The position numbers and the translations under genes were made by a program. From the NCBI RefSeq assembly GCF_001467825.1, contig NZ_LNYK01000033.1, forward strand, positions 124,948 to 188,947: 64,000 nt of DNA. Reading direction: 5' to 3'. Source of the stretch: Legionella londiniensis (GTDB lineage: Bacteria > Pseudomonadota > Gammaproteobacteria > Legionellales > Legionellaceae). Below, one piece after another: positions 63,854 to 64,000 of this stretch; the stretch's first letter is position 1; each line of letters opens with the position of its first letter. The notes under the pieces were generated by a model that saw only the letters and a list, made by a program, of their open reading frames with translations, was not told the origin of the DNA and ran no database searches.

Positions 63854-64000
63854 ATGATTAAACCTATTTGGTCGGAAAAAGGAACTTTAATCGCGAAAAA
63901 GTTTTGGGCTCGTGACTATGCTGTTTCTACGGTAGGATCTTTATCATACTTAACGAATAATTTTTCTAGGTTCAATCAAGCTTTTCTTCTCCAAAATCCT
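63854..64000 (+). CDS. Start of an unknown gene, cut by the window end
   Basis: The ATG follows the EamA stop directly, with no gap. The visible 49 residues begin MIKPIWSEKGTLIAKKFWAR and remain open to the edge. They show no recognisable motif, signal peptide or membrane helix. It is probably the next gene of the same operon; its role cannot be told from this piece. Confidence 0.6.
   Translation, partial: MIKPIWSEKGTLIAKKFWARDYAVSTVGSLSYLTNNFSRFNQAFLLQNP

Overview
The window looks like a chromosome segment of a gammaproteobacterium, most probably from the order Legionellales (Legionella/Aquicella-like). The reasons are the gammaproteobacterial ubiE-ubiJ-ubiB-tatA-tatB block, a secreted RNase T2, a Pht-like MFS carrier, a MoxR/Bat operon, and a moderate G+C content judged by eye. 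No 16S gene is present, so the genus is inference. Most of the window is dense, ordinary chromosome; the accessory material is concentrated at 48.8-52.4 kb and 59.3-64 kb.

Region by region: 1-4.8 kb holds a cut-off glmS, smpB, a Bcp-type peroxiredoxin, a PIN-PhoH (PhoH2-like) gene split by a frameshift, and a GMP reductase. 4.8-9.0 kb holds a low-complexity acidic protein, an alpha/beta hydrolase, a DUF2807-like lipoprotein, RNase T2 and a cold-shock protein. A roughly 120-bp terminal-inverted-repeat element lies at 9.24-9.36 kb. 9.4-15.4 kb encodes a caa3-type cytochrome c oxidase (coxB with fused cytochrome c, coxA, ctaG, coxC) and a four-heme cytochrome c. 15.5-18.4 kb has an ArgO/LysE exporter, a DUF1841 protein, a small acidic exported protein and an MFS carrier. 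18.6-22.8 kb is the ubiquinone/Tat block, with tatC inverted and convergent on tatB.

22.9-29.1 kb is a complete three-gene NHLP/NHLM-type peptide exporter (membrane fusion protein, C39 peptidase-ABC transporter, second ABC transporter) with no recognisable precursor or maturation gene beside it. 29.2-37 kb runs ksgA, an orphan TraI_2/MobH-like protein, apaH, and a TolC-MacA-MacB-type efflux operon. A GGDEF sensor, MltB, MsrB-MsrA and HspQ follow. 41.9-48.8 kb is a seven-gene moxR-DUF58-DUF4381-batA-batB-batC-batD operon; batC carries fifteen 15-bp tandem repeats.

48.8-52.4 kb contains the second copy of a dispersed repeat, a predicted permuted papain-like protein, a DUF2520 protein, an integrase/IS3 chimeric remnant, and an AT-rich islet (orphan HicB, CrcB, DUF190). 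52.5-59.3 kb has a SpeE-like membrane protein, an MHS-type MFS carrier, psd, tRNA-Leu(CAG), a GDPD phosphodiesterase and fumC. From 59.4 kb there are remnants of IS5-, ISAs1- and IS630-type transposases joined to the last part of a 2OG-Fe(II) dioxygenase gene. These are followed by an intact SDR-MFS-DMT operon and a gene that runs off the end. That last block resembles a damaged amino-acid hydroxylation/oxidation and transport operon and is, with the orphan NHLP exporter, the most interesting part of the window.
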